This document shows positions 27,801-41,100 of a stretch of 64,000 nt of DNA, in pieces. A program made the translations under genes and the position numbers. Origin of the DNA: Sinonovacula constricta (taxonomy: Eukaryota > Mollusca > Bivalvia > Cardiida > Solecurtidae); the NCBI GenBank assembly GCA_007844125.1, contig CM017564.1, positions 12,125,608 through 12,189,607 of the forward strand, written 5' to 3'. Every line of letters starts with the position of its first letter. The stretch's first letter is position 1. Under the pieces are notes generated by a model. It saw nothing but the letters and a program-made list of their open reading frames with translations, searched no databases and was not told the DNA's origin.

Positions 27801-30800
27801 ATCTTATACATGTATCAACTGCTTATATCTTATATATGTATCAACTGCCTATATCTTATATATGTATCAACTGCCTTTATCTTATATTATGTATCAACTG
27901 CCTATATCTTATACATGTATCAACTCTACTACCTGAGCTATTGCGGCCGGTCTGGACTGAATTTAATTTCCGCGCATTAGCATTGATGATAAAAAAGACA
28001 GTTATTTAACATCTAATTTACATAAAAAAACTGGATGGCTTAAACCTAGCATTATTCTCACCTGGGGACGGTGACAGCATTGGGGATGGAGTTCGCTGCG
28101 GGAACGGCATGCTGAAGTTACCTGACACATTCGGTATGGGTGAGGCAGCGGGACTGTGACGATTATATCCCATCATGCTTCGCCCCGGCAGCTGAAACCC
28201 CTGGTTGGCATTCCGTGATGCCACTGGGCTCTGAACAAATCCCGGACTCTTCTGTCCGCTTGCCATCTGTTGTTGGGCGCCACCGAGATCGAAACTTGAG
28301 CTCCTCTGATTGTACTGGGCCAATGACATTGGTCGCTTTGATCCTACTGGCCCTCCACCAGTGGCCATGTTTGTAGACATGCTAACCGAAGGGTTGGTCA
28401 GCTGGCTCGATGAGGAAAGGCTTCTCTGCAGTTGCTGTACCTGGGATAGTTTCACCTGTGAGCCATTCCACGCATTGGAGAATGAGGTAGACGCTGGAAT
28501 CGACACCTGGGTACTCTGCAGCCCAGGATGGAGATTGTTGTTGTTGATATTGTTGTTGTTGGCCGAACTGCTCACCTGAGAGTCAGTCAACGAGAGCAGG
28601 TCCCAGCTGCTGGTCTGGCTGTGAAAATCGTCGCCTCCGACGAGATTCTCATTACCCAGGCCTAGAAAGTTGCCTGGGTTTAACGAGGACATGGCATTGC
28701 TAACGAGCGCCATGTTGGATAGGGTGGAGCTATTGCTAGTAGACTGTTTGGATTGGTTTTGGTTGAGTCCGGCGCTGATGATTGATTTCATTAGACTCGT
28801 CGAAGCCGAGCCCTTGTTGTCATCCCTGTCACACTCCCTGCAAGAGACAGAGGGAGTTCATAAACATCTGGACAGACAAACTGATTATCATGCTAATTCA
28901 TTACTAATTGGGATTTGCCAGCATTTTTGCCGATACTGTGCATCGACATTTCTATCATTATAGCACAGGGGCACTTATGAGGTGCCCAGGGACTGAACCC
29001 GGCCGGTCCGTTATACTGACACCGACAAGTCAGACGTAATGATGTCCCCTTAGCCCCGAGCCCTAGAAGGGAAGCCTCTACTACCAACTTTTAGAGTCTT
29101 TGGTCTGACCCGGCCGGGATTTGAACCCAAGACCTCCCGATCCGCAAGCCGACGCTCTACCACCTGAGCTATTGTGGCCGGTTCATTACTCATTACTTAC
29201 GCACATTACTGCATGGGATTAAGAACGGGTAAGAGCAGAACCATAATGTGAGTGTCAGATGGGAACTGATCAATCCGCCTGATGATCAACTCAGCAGATA
29301 ATAGAAGGTTTAATTGATAAACTCACCGAGAACTAACAAAATGATTAATAAATTCCCTCCATGGTTAAAAAACTAACCAGAAATACCAGATAAATTCGCC
29401 TTATTTACTCATGTGATAAATAAACTTGCCACATTATTGATTACCTCACCCAATGATTGGTAAACTCACCAAATGTTTAATTAATTCAGCAGATAATTTA
29501 CATACCTGATGACTGATGAACTCCCCTAATGATTGATTAACTCACTGATGACCGATAAACTCATCTGATGATTGACTCACTGATGCATGTTAAACTCTGG
29601 GTGATTGATCAACTCACTGATGACTGATAAACTCACCTGATGATTGAATGAGTCGACATGATAAACTCGGAGCTTCCACTGTGAACATTCTGAAACAGTT
29701 TGCTCTTCGTCTGCACAAATACATAGCGGTTCTCTTGCAGCTTAAACCTGTATACTGCACTTGTGTTTGTCCCACTCTTCAGCACTGAAACATACATGAG
29801 TTGGTTTGTTTTGTTTTTGAAATACATTGCAGTGACCTATTATGATCATAATAGCAACGTCCAGCTTTTTGGTGGAAAAGGACCCTTGACAAATGTCTGG
29901 ATAGAACCACCGGCGCACCGTAAGTCAGCTGGAAGACCTTCCCAAATTAGGTCCTTCGCCCGAACGGGACTCGAACCCACTGCGAGGCTGAGCAAGTCAG
30001 AGGAGTTACAAATCAGTGACTCCCCCACTATGGCCACGGGCATCCCCAAGCATAGGTTGGTCTAACCTTATAAAACTTTTGATGAAATTGCTAAACTATA
30101 TATTCAAGCTTAACTGTGCATTCAAATAGCCCTTTCATCATTGTGTTCACGAGCATTTTTATCTTTCCCTTTTTTATTAACAAGGAATAAAACAGAATTA
30201 TAAATTTATTTTAAAACTGCTGAACCTTTTTTTTAATTCCTAGACTATAAATTCTATAAAGTGCTGAACATTCAATAATAAATTGCTTATTGACAATTGT
30301 CTAGGGTCTTTCTCTTCCAAACAGTAATGATGATACTTGAACGTTGTGCTGTTTTTTAAAAAAAAAACAAAAAAAACACAAGTGTCTCAGAACATCGATA
30401 TTTGTGTATACAATTAAGTTATTTCTTTAAAAATATACGGTATTTTGCCAGATGAAATCAGATTCACATGAAATAATCAAAGGCCTATATAAAGAGAAAA
30501 GTAGAATAACTTAAATACCCAAGGAATCCCACCTAATCTCCAATGTTACAAACTGCCAGCACATGCAACTTCCTACATATATTGTTATGTCGTAGATGGG
30601 TAGATTTTTTGTGTCACAATATTGTAGCAACACCCTTTGTCCTGTCTTTATGTGTACTGGTCTTACGGTTTGAAATTTCATCATAATATTTGGTGCAATA
30701 AACGTTTCAGATATTTAATATGACATATATAATGGATGTTTGTCCATAGTTAACAATATTTCAAATGAGTCAATAAAAAAAAATCATTAAATTTATCAAA

Positions 30801-33800
30801 TCTTTAGCAAACTTGTTAATGATTTTAAATTTACTTTGTTTAAACCCTGAAATGTTCCGATCCGTTACGTAAGTATTTATATTATCCTGTGACCCAAATT
30901 TACTTTTATCTGTGATCCTTAATTCGGAATTAACAATGGCAGACAAAGGAGGCCTGACTTGAAAGAGAGGAAGGCCAGCTTAGTCTTTTTTTTGGTAATT
31001 AAAAGGAAATCATTAATTCTTAGGATGGAACAGCAGAAATCTAGAATTCACCTTGGGTTAAAAGAACCATTTACTTTCGGTGTGTAAAAAAAGGAAATGC
31101 CCAATAAAAATATCGGCTATGATCGACTATGACGACGAAAGCAAAAGTAAGGTTTTAGTTATATATATATATTGGTTAGTAAGAAGAAAAACCTTATATA
31201 TTACTCATTTTGAGCATTTAAACATTCACACTACAGTATCATATAGTTAACACACTGTATATGGCAACAGAAAAAAGATCCTTTCGGAAGCCATAAATGA
31301 TTTTAAGATTAACAAATATGATTGGTACCTTCTTGTAGATGCTTCGACAATTGCTGTAGGTCGTTGGCGTGACAAAAATCCTGGATTCTATGTCCAACTA
31401 ATTCAGGGCACTCAAATCTGCCTGGAGCAATACCACTGAAGAAACAAATAATACAGAAATTGTGATTGGACAGGAAGGTGGTAACTTAATGTAACAAGTG
31501 CTTTCATTGGACAAGCTGTTTAAAAAGAAAAATGTTCTGATTGGATAAAAAATATAATAAATATATGTAACAAGAGCTATGATTGGTCAAACTTCAAACA
31601 AATGAAGTATGCATTATGAGTAGACAAACAAGAAACCAGGTAAATATAATCCAGTGATGTGATTAGACAATCACAAGTAATCAAAGAATATTCAAAGACT
31701 TAAAACTGTTTCAAAGGTATAGATTAAAATTCAATAAATCTGACAATAAGTGATAGGTTGGGAAAAAAAGACAATGATTGGCTAAGACTGTGAGTTAAAT
31801 AAATAAAAAATATTTGTTTTTGAGTATGTTTTTTGCGGGGGGTGGGGTGGGGGGGTTTATCGTCCCACCAACAGTAGTTCAGTTATCTGGAGACGGTGTC
31901 CACTTGAAGCAGATATAGTTCTGCCTTCTCTGTGTATAGCATGCTGTGAACACCTGGCATGATACCACACCCAGTCACATTATCCTGACACCCGACCAAC
32001 CAGTTGTGGAACCACCCTTATATTTGCTTGAGCCTTAGCAAGGGAGCTAGCTATACATCTACCATTTTTTACGACTTTGTTATGTCGCGGCCCGAGATCG
32101 AACCCAGGGCCTCCCAAGACTGGAGCCGATGCTCTATCGATTGCGCTACCAGGTCCGGTCACAACATTATTAGCTTTTAGCTTTATAAATTTCAGGAATA
32201 AAATGATCAGAAAAAGCTGTTCCAGTAAATTTCAAATTCACAATGTATTGATAGCATTAGACGAATCATCTTGCTTCCATAAGAAAAACAAATCAACCCT
32301 AATTTCAACAGATGATTCTTAATTTTACTTTGATGTTTTGTATCAGGATACACATAACAGCATAAAAATCACATTGGCCACGTCAGGTGCCTGGATCTCC
32401 GTGCTTTAATCCTGGCTAGTCAGGGTTGCTAGAGAAACATTTCCTCTGCCATACTATTCTCTCATGGTGTTCTTATAGCTAGCTCCCTTTTATCAGAGCC
32501 AACTGTTTTTTCCATTTATGTTTTGTTGAACAGTCACATAATACTGCAATTAATTACATATATATATTTAATATTACAATTAATTTTTTATTTTTATTTT
32601 GCAACTAATAATATTTATCTAATATAGCAAGCAAAAACATTTACCTAATATCGCAACCAATTATTTTTCCATTTATGTCTTGTTTCGTAGTGAACTGTTC
32701 CACACCTAGCATGGTATTTGTCTTCTCTGCCAATGGAAGTCTACGTGCGATACACACTAGACTTGAGCTGTTATCTGTAAGATAAAATTACAAAAATTAT
32801 GTTTAAGCCATACACACTACAATTTAACTGTTAAATCTGCAACAAAAATACAACAACATATGGTCAAGCCAAACGGTCTTCGAAATGAACATCCATTAAT
32901 TACATACCATTCGGACGTGTGACATAGATTCACTGAACCGGAACGTATTTTACCTGAAGTTTGGTTTCAGAAACAACAACAAGGTCTTTTTTAAGGTAAA
33001 TCATGCAGCACCCCAACCCCCACCCCCCTCTCCTTAGGTGAAAGCCTAGCTCCACCTCTAGTTTGGAATAATAATGACACATTCGTCTACCAGACATACG
33101 TAAAACTTGTGATACATTTTCTGCAGGTCTAATGTAACACAAACTTCCAAAACTAAATGCTGTCTTTTCAATAAAACATCCAAGAAATCATCCGTTGCCA
33201 GGTGTGGAAATTTAATTTTAAAACGTAAACATTTTTGCCAAAGAGTTTAGGTCCCTAAACGAGTCATTTTTTAGCTCGAATGCATCTCAACAACTGGTTA
33301 TTGCTATTTTAATGGGCGGTTTCACCAACTTCACATACCCATGCAACTCATAAGCTGTTTTCCTTAAGGTAAAGCAAGTGTAATAGAAAATATATAGAAT
33401 GTGAAAATTAACACAACGGATGAGTTGTATACTTTAATGTGGATGTGTATGCCAACTTTAAAAAAAATTCCATCTAAATTTATGGATATTTTTGTTTTCT
33501 ATAATTAGAATTTAATGTGTCTCCTTTTTTTTAGAAATAAGCAAACTCGAAATATAATGTTATATCCTCTTTAGGAGAAGCCTATTGTTATCGAGAATCA
33601 TTCGGAAACAAGATATAGCATTAGACAAGCCAATCAAACATGTTACTTGATGGTTTTGATTGAAGCTATCTCAAATATGTAATTTATTGTTTTCAAACCC
33701 AACTCATTTAAGACTGATTTTCCCGATTTTTCTGCTTGTTGCACTTTATTGCAAAAATCACCAAACTCTTGATAGCCACACAATTTATTCTAGAGTTTCC

Positions 33801-36800
33801 CAAAATCTTTAAAGTATTTTGGTTGATGCTGCAAAATTAAAAAACATTTTCACCACATATGATTTTTTAAACATTGAATATACCAGGTAACGAATTTGAA
33901 ATCAAAGTTAGCACAAATCAAGGAATTATAATTCATTTACATAAATAAAATTAAAAAGTATACATGTTTCCTTCTTAATCTGGACGAGTGATGCAGAAAT
34001 AAAAGTGAAAAAGTAGAAAGAAAAAAGGTTGACCAGTCGTGCTCATACTGAGATTCAAACCCTCAACCCCCAGTTTTGAAGCCTTTTAACCCTAATTTTG
34101 ATACTCTTCAATTGGAGGTGCAGCATTACATTTGCTCTACCTTAAGATTCATTCTTTGTTATTGTACTGTAATTGGAGGCACTCTCTGTGACACACTTTT
34201 AAAAGTGACAAACGTTATATAATTTACAAGTGTGCTCTTAAATTTTGTCACCACAGGTGTTCAAGAGTGTGGTAATTACAATGACCGCAGGTGAAGGTGT
34301 CCGTGGGATGAAGAATGGAGGAGATTTGCATGGTTTCATACTGGGAGATATAAACACACTTGTTTACCTGAGCTGTCAGTGTTTTCTGTGAAGGTGTCCG
34401 TGGGATGAAGAATGGACAAGATTTGCATGGTTTCATACTGGGAGATATAAACACACTTGTTTACCTGAGCTGTCAGTGTTTTCTGTGAAGGTGTCCGTGG
34501 GATGAAGAATGGAGGAGATTTGCATGGTTTCATACTGGGAGATATAAACACACTTGTTTACCTGAGCTGTCAGTATTTTCTGTGAAGGTGTCCGTGGGAT
34601 GAAGAATGGAGGAGATTTGCATGGTTTTATACTGGGAGATATAAACACACTTGTTTACCTGAGCTGTCAGTATTTTCTGTGAAGGTGTCCATGGGATGAA
34701 GAATGGAGAAGATTTGCATGGTTTCATACTGGGAGATATAAACACACTTGTTTACCTGAGCTGTCAGTGTTTTCTGTGAAGGTGTCCGTGGGATGAAGAA
34801 TGGAGAAGATTTGCATGGTTTCATACTGGGAGATATAAACACACTTGTTTACCTGAGCTGTCAGTGTTTTCTGTGAAGGTGTCCATAGGATGAAGAATGG
34901 AGAAGATTTGCATGGTTTCATACTGGGAGATATAAACACACTTGTTTACCTGAGCTGTCAGTGTTTTCTGTGAAGGTGTCCGTGGGATGAAGAATGGAGG
35001 AGATTTGCATGGTTTCATACTGGGAGATATGAACACACTTGTTTACCTGAGCTGTCAGTGTTTTCTGTGAAGGTGTCCGTGGGATGAAGAATGGAGGAGA
35101 TTTGCATAATTTCATACTGAGAGATATGAACACACTTGTTTACCTGAGCTGTCCGTGTTTTCTGTGAAGGTGTCCTTGGGATGAAGAATGGACAAGATTT
35201 GCATGGTTTCATACTGGGAGATATAAACACACTTGTTTACCTGAGCTGTCAGTGTTTTCTGTGAAGGTGTCCGTGGGATGAAGAATGGAGGAGATTTGCA
35301 TGGTTTCATACTGGGAGATATAAACACACTTGTTTACCTGAGCTGTCAGTGTTTTCTGTAAAGGTGTCCGTGGGATGAAGAATGGAGGAGATTTGCATGG
35401 TTTCATACTGGGAGATATAAACACACTTGTTTACCTGAGCTGTCAGTGTTTTCTGTAAAGGTGTCCGTGGGATGAAGAATGGAGGAGATTTGCATGGTTT
35501 CATACTGGGAGATATACGTCTGCTTCGCCTCCAGGTCATCCTGCTCCGAACCTAGAAAAATTCAAATATACGTCAGAGAGTTAAAAATTTGAAAGAAAAT
35601 TCAAATAAACGAAGATATGGAAAAAAAAGAAAGGGGATTTGAGGGATTTTTGTTGATACTGTGCAGCGAAATTTGTACAAAAAAGGAAAAGAAAGAGTTC
35701 AACACAGGCCAAAGAGTTGGAAATCAACAGAACAAAGAATAAATAAAGATTATAATTCCATATAGTTCCATTGCATTATGCTACTAAGTCTGGTAAAAAC
35801 AAAAAAACTGTAATAAAGGTTTAGACAGTCATTTACATGGTGGTTTAATTAATAAATGAAACGCAAATAAATAGTCATTCACATAGGTGATTAAAAAAAT
35901 GAAGATCAAATATACTGTAATAAAAGAGTTGAAATTCACTAACATGGGTTTTAATTAATAAAAGGAATAAATGTATGTAAAGAAAGTCACATACACTGGA
36001 GCTTAAAAAATTAGAGATCAAATATACTGTTATAAAAGATTTAAAATTCAATTACATGGGTTTTAATTAATAAAAGGAATTAATGTACGTAAAGGAAGTC
36101 ACGTACACGGGAGCTTAAAAAATCGGAGATCAAACATACTGTAATAAAAGATTTGAAATTCAATTACATGGGTTTTAATTAATAAATGGAATAAATGTAA
36201 GTAAAGAAAGTCACGTACACGGGAGCTTAAAAAAGTAGAATTCAAATAAACTGTTATAAAAGTGTTGAAATTAACTTACATGGGGGTTTAATTAATAATC
36301 GGCAATTGAACACTCGTCCTCTTCCTCCTAAATTATCTGTGGGCCAATTCAAGCCATTTGCTGAAAAGGAGATGCATCCTTTGAAATATAATACGATGCA
36401 AGTAAATAAACAAAATTTTAAAAGAATTGAATCCTGGGCCACCTAATCCATCGTCTGAACGATTATAATCCGCACTACCTCAGCATAATACAGGTTTGTT
36501 TAGAATGGTTTGCACATGAAATGTTGAAACACAGTTAAAGCTATGCTAAAAATGGCATTGTTATACAATTATTCAGTGACTTTGCAGAAACCCATATTTG
36601 TTTACACAGATGCAACTGATGCCTAGAAGGGGGTGCCACACTTATAAACAGAATCACCACCACCATCAACAACCACCACCTGAACCACCCCTATCAATGC
36701 CTCCACCACCATCACCACTATCACCATTTCCACCTTACCATCATCCCCATAACCTCCCACCTCCATTATCATCACCACCACCACTTCAACCACCACATTC

Positions 36801-38098
36801 ACTTCCACCAATATCACCACAACCAGTTCCATTTCACCACCATCATTATCACCACCACCACCACCATCTCCACTACCACAATCACAACCACCACCACCAC
36901 TACAGCCATCACCACCACATTCATATCCACCAATATCACCACAACCACTTACATTTCACCACCATCATTATCACCACCACCACCACCATCTCTACTACCA
37001 CCACCACAATCACAACCACCACCACCACCACTTTGACTGCTAAAATACTTACCCACTGACATAGGCAGAAGGCTGTTACTAAACAAAGCATGGTCTCCAA
37101 CATGGATAATGTTATATACACTCTTCCCAATCAAGTCATCCTAGGACAGAAAATAGTAATATAACAATCAGGTCATTCTAGGACAGAAAATAAATATATA
37201 ACAATCAAGTCATCCTAGGACAGGAAATAAATATATAACAATCAAGTCATCTTAGGACAGGAAATAAATATATAACATTCAGGTCATCCTAGGACAGAAA
37301 ATAGTAATATAACAATCAAGTCATTCTAGGACAGAAAATAGTAATATAACAATCAGGTCATCCTAGGACAGAAAATAGTAATATAACAATCAGGTCATCC
37401 TAGGACAGAAAATAAATATATTACAATCAGGTCATCCTAGGACAGAAAATAGTAATATAACAATCAGGTCATCGTAGGACAGAAAAATAATCAAATACAT
37501 TTTGTAACAATCAGTCATCCTAGGACAGGAAATAGTAATATAACAATCAGGTCATCCTAGGACAGAAAATAAATATATAACAATCAAGTCATCCTAGGAC
37601 AGAAAATAAATATATAACAATCACGTCATCCTAGGACAGAAAAATAGTCAAATAACAATCTGGTTATTCTGAAAGAGAAGCAAAACTCTGCCACAATTAA
37701 TTTTATAGTTACCTACCATTTTGCAAATGAGTATTCCTAGTATGAAGTTTCTTTAATTTTTTTAGGGGGAAAATCCGATATTCAGTTAAAATTTTAGGCC
37801 AAAAAAATCACTGACTTATAAACTGAGACTGAGCAGCAAATAGTGCAGAACCTTATCACCTGGATCTACACTATTTGCGTTTATAAAAAGACGAATAGCA
37901 GGTAAAGTTATAGTGTATAAAAGAAAGTCCAAAACAATAAAAGATTGATAACATTTGAAGATTGGGTTGCATATTCTGGTGAAGGCATAAAAAAAGCTTT
38001 ATCATAAATTTAATGCATGGTATTAACATAATTGTGATATATTTGAAAATTTAAGGAATCATTATTAGCATTTTGTCTAAAAAAAATAATACATTAAA

Positions 38099-38130
<32 letters not shown>

Positions 38131-41100
38131 ACTGTTATACTACCCATGCTGTTTCTACTATAATTTGGAATAGAAAGGCGATTTATTCATTGGTTTGTTG
38201 CTGTTGCGGTTAGAATCACCGACTTTTAACTCCTCAGCCCCTCTCAGCGTGGGTTCAAGTCCCGGTTGGGGCAAGAACTTTCATTTGGGGAGGTTTTCCA
38301 GCTAACCTGCGGTGCACCAGTGGTTCTACCCAGAGGTAAGTCTGGGGACTTCCTCCATCAATAATTAGCTGGATGTCGCCAATATGACCATAACTGTGTC
38401 GGTGCGATGTAACAAAAGAACAAAATAATATTAATTGGTTTTGTGGTAGCACTTGACTGGTTTGATTCTAAGCTGCCATCTTCAATGTTTCATGGTGATT
38501 GTAAACCCACATAACTGCATCTGATTTTTGGTCATGCCTGCTTAACAAGTGTTCAATTCGTAGCTTAACTGCTTTTTCATCATTTTCATGTCAACACCAC
38601 CACTTACCTGCGTGTATTTTAGGAACTGGGTTACATTATCAGACACAAAGTCGACCTTTCCTTGGGAGTTGACCACAAACAGAAAACCGTTAAATGCCTG
38701 GAAAGACAAAAAAGTAAATAAATAAATAACATGTAAATAGATATAAAAAGCAATGAAAATGTAAAAATATTTTTCTAGCAATTGCTACAGTTGTAAAAAA
38801 TTTCAAATGTTTAACTGGTTAACCAAAGCAAATATCACTACGACTAGATATCTACATCTACCTTTGGTGTTATTATTTGTTCTTCCTATTGACTTGTGCA
38901 AATCTTGTGAGCCATCAGTAAATTATCACAAAGCTTTGTGTATTAACTATTATAATGGTAGTTGTGATAGTAAAAGTCTAGTTTTGAGTAATGCTATTTA
39001 TTTGACAAAATCAATAAAGTCAAGTTTCTTTGGATTGGTCAGGTTTGGTCGTCCATAAACGATAAATAAATATAAATTAAATATGTACGGGTCTTTCACA
39101 ATTTAGTTTAAATGAAAAAGCGTGACTTGGTATCCATACACCCTGGTATATCTGATTCAGGTGTAAAGGCAAAGCAAACCTGGATTCTGGGATTACCATT
39201 ATACTGCCACAGACAAGTCAGGAGTTATGCTGTCTCCTTAGCCCCGAGCATTAGAAAGTGTGGTGGTAGGGTTTGTGGTAGGATTGGTGGTAAGGTTGGT
39301 GGTAGGAGTGGTGGTAGGGTTGGTGGTAGGATTGGTGGTAAGGTTGGTGGTAGGATTGGTGGTAAGGTTGGTGGTAGGATTGGTGGTAGGATTGGTGATA
39401 AGGTTGGTGGTAGGATTGGTGGTAGGGTTGGTTGCTAGACAGGTAACAGGTATGGTGGAAAGGTACATATATGGTAGGGTTGGTGGCAGAGTTTGTGGTA
39501 GGGTTGGTTGAAGGGCTGGTGGGAGGTAGGTGGTAGGGTTGGTGGTAGGGTGGGTTGGTGATGTTGTGGTAGGGTTATGTTAGGACTATGATAGGGTTGG
39601 TGGGATTGTTTGTGGTAGGGTTGGTTGAAGGGTTGGTGGTAGGGTTGGTTGAAGGGTTGGTAGGAGGGTTGGTGGCAGGGTTGGTGGTAGGGAAGGTGGT
39701 GTGGTGGTAAGGTTATGGTAGGTTTATGGTAGGGTTGGGGGAAGGGTTGGTGGTATGGTTTATGGTAGGGTTGGTAGGAGGGTTGGTGGTAGGGTTGGTT
39801 AAAGGGCTGGTGGTAGGGAAGGTGGTGTGGTGGTAGGGTTATGATAGGTTTATGGTAGGGTTGGTGGAAGGGTTGGTGGTATGGTTGGTTGAAGGGCTGG
39901 TGGTAGGGAAGGTGGTATGGTGGTAGGGTTATGATAGGGTTGGTGGTAGGGTTGGTGGTAGGGTTGGTGGTAGGGTTGGTGATGTTGTGGTAGGGTTTCT
40001 TTTGCTGGTATTTCTCACTTTTCAACCAAAAGCATGAAATTGAGTATCTTCCTCATGTTATTTTAGTTTCTTATATATTTTCCTCTCACTTCCATAACTC
40101 TTTTTCCATATTGCTTTGTATTATGAAAATTCAGGTTTTTCTTTGTTCATAATTTTTGTAATGAAATTTAAAGTCCTTTTATTTGGAAGTGTACATTCAT
40201 CTTCATTATTCAGTATTTTTGTGATACAAGTAAAATCAAAATCCTCTATATTTTGTGTGTATATGTATAATAAATGATTTATTTGTATTGTTGTTGTTGT
40301 TTTTACTTCCATTATATTTCTTTATTTATTTTTTGTATGATTTATATCTATTCTTTGTTTCTTACTGATGTTGCTTTTCAACTCTTCTTTTATTTCTCTT
40401 TTTGTGTGATATCACTAATTATTTATTTATCTTTTTTTTATTTATTTCTCTTTATTTATTTTGTGTATATATAATTACTTACTTGTTTTTACATTGTTGT
40501 TTTTTTCTGACTGTCATTGCTTAAAGTCTTGCATATAAGGTTTTTTCTGACTGTCATTGCTTCATGTCTTGCATATAAGGTTTTTTCTGACTGTCATTGC
40601 TTCAAGTTTTGCATATAAGGTTTTTTTCTGACTGTCATTGCTTCAAGTCTTGCATATAAGGTTTTTTCTGACAGTCATTGCTTTAAGTCTTGCATATAAG
40701 GTTTTTTCTGACTGTCATTGCTTCATGTCTTGCATATAAGGTTTTTTCTGACTGTCATTGCTTCAAGTCTTGCATATAAGGTTTTTTCTGACTGTCATTG
40801 CTTCATGTCTTGCATATAAGGTTTTTTTCTGACTGTCATTGCTTCAAGTCTTGCATATAAGGTTTTTTCTGACTGTCATTGCTTCATGTCTTGCATATAA
40901 GGTTTTTTCTGACTGTCATTGCTTCATGTCTTGCATATAAGGTTTTTTCTGACTGTCATTGCTTGAAGTCTTGCATATAAGGTTTTTTTCTGACTGTCAT
41001 TGCTTCAAGTCTTGCATATAAGGTTTTTCTGACTGTCATTGCTTCATGTCTTGCATATAAGGTTTTTTCTATCTGTCATTGCTTCATGTCTTGCATATAA

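Noticed and set aside
27247..27936. 229-codon plus-strand repeat protein
   Set aside because: A 26-bp minisatellite without stops in any frame; no start context or codon bias, and it begins within exon 11's antisense region.
34291..35516. CRISPR-like array or a family of twelve small genes
   Set aside because: Units are direct repeats without unique spacers, and the twelve 71-codon ORFs are the same exon piece read in shifted frames. The genome is eukaryotic.
36598..37059. Pro/His-rich 153-codon plus-strand protein
   Set aside because: Pure CACCAC/CACCAT low complexity inside the intron between exons 4 and 5; it opposes the gene strand and has no domain.
38807..39058. 83-codon plus-strand ORF with a hydrophobic N-terminus
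   Set aside because: AT-rich intron DNA on the antisense strand; no domain, neighbour or splice support.
39435..40025. 196-codon Thr/Asn/Pro/Tyr repeat protein on minus
   Set aside because: A G-rich minisatellite read on the complementary strand. The frame depends only on unit length and it sits in an intron.
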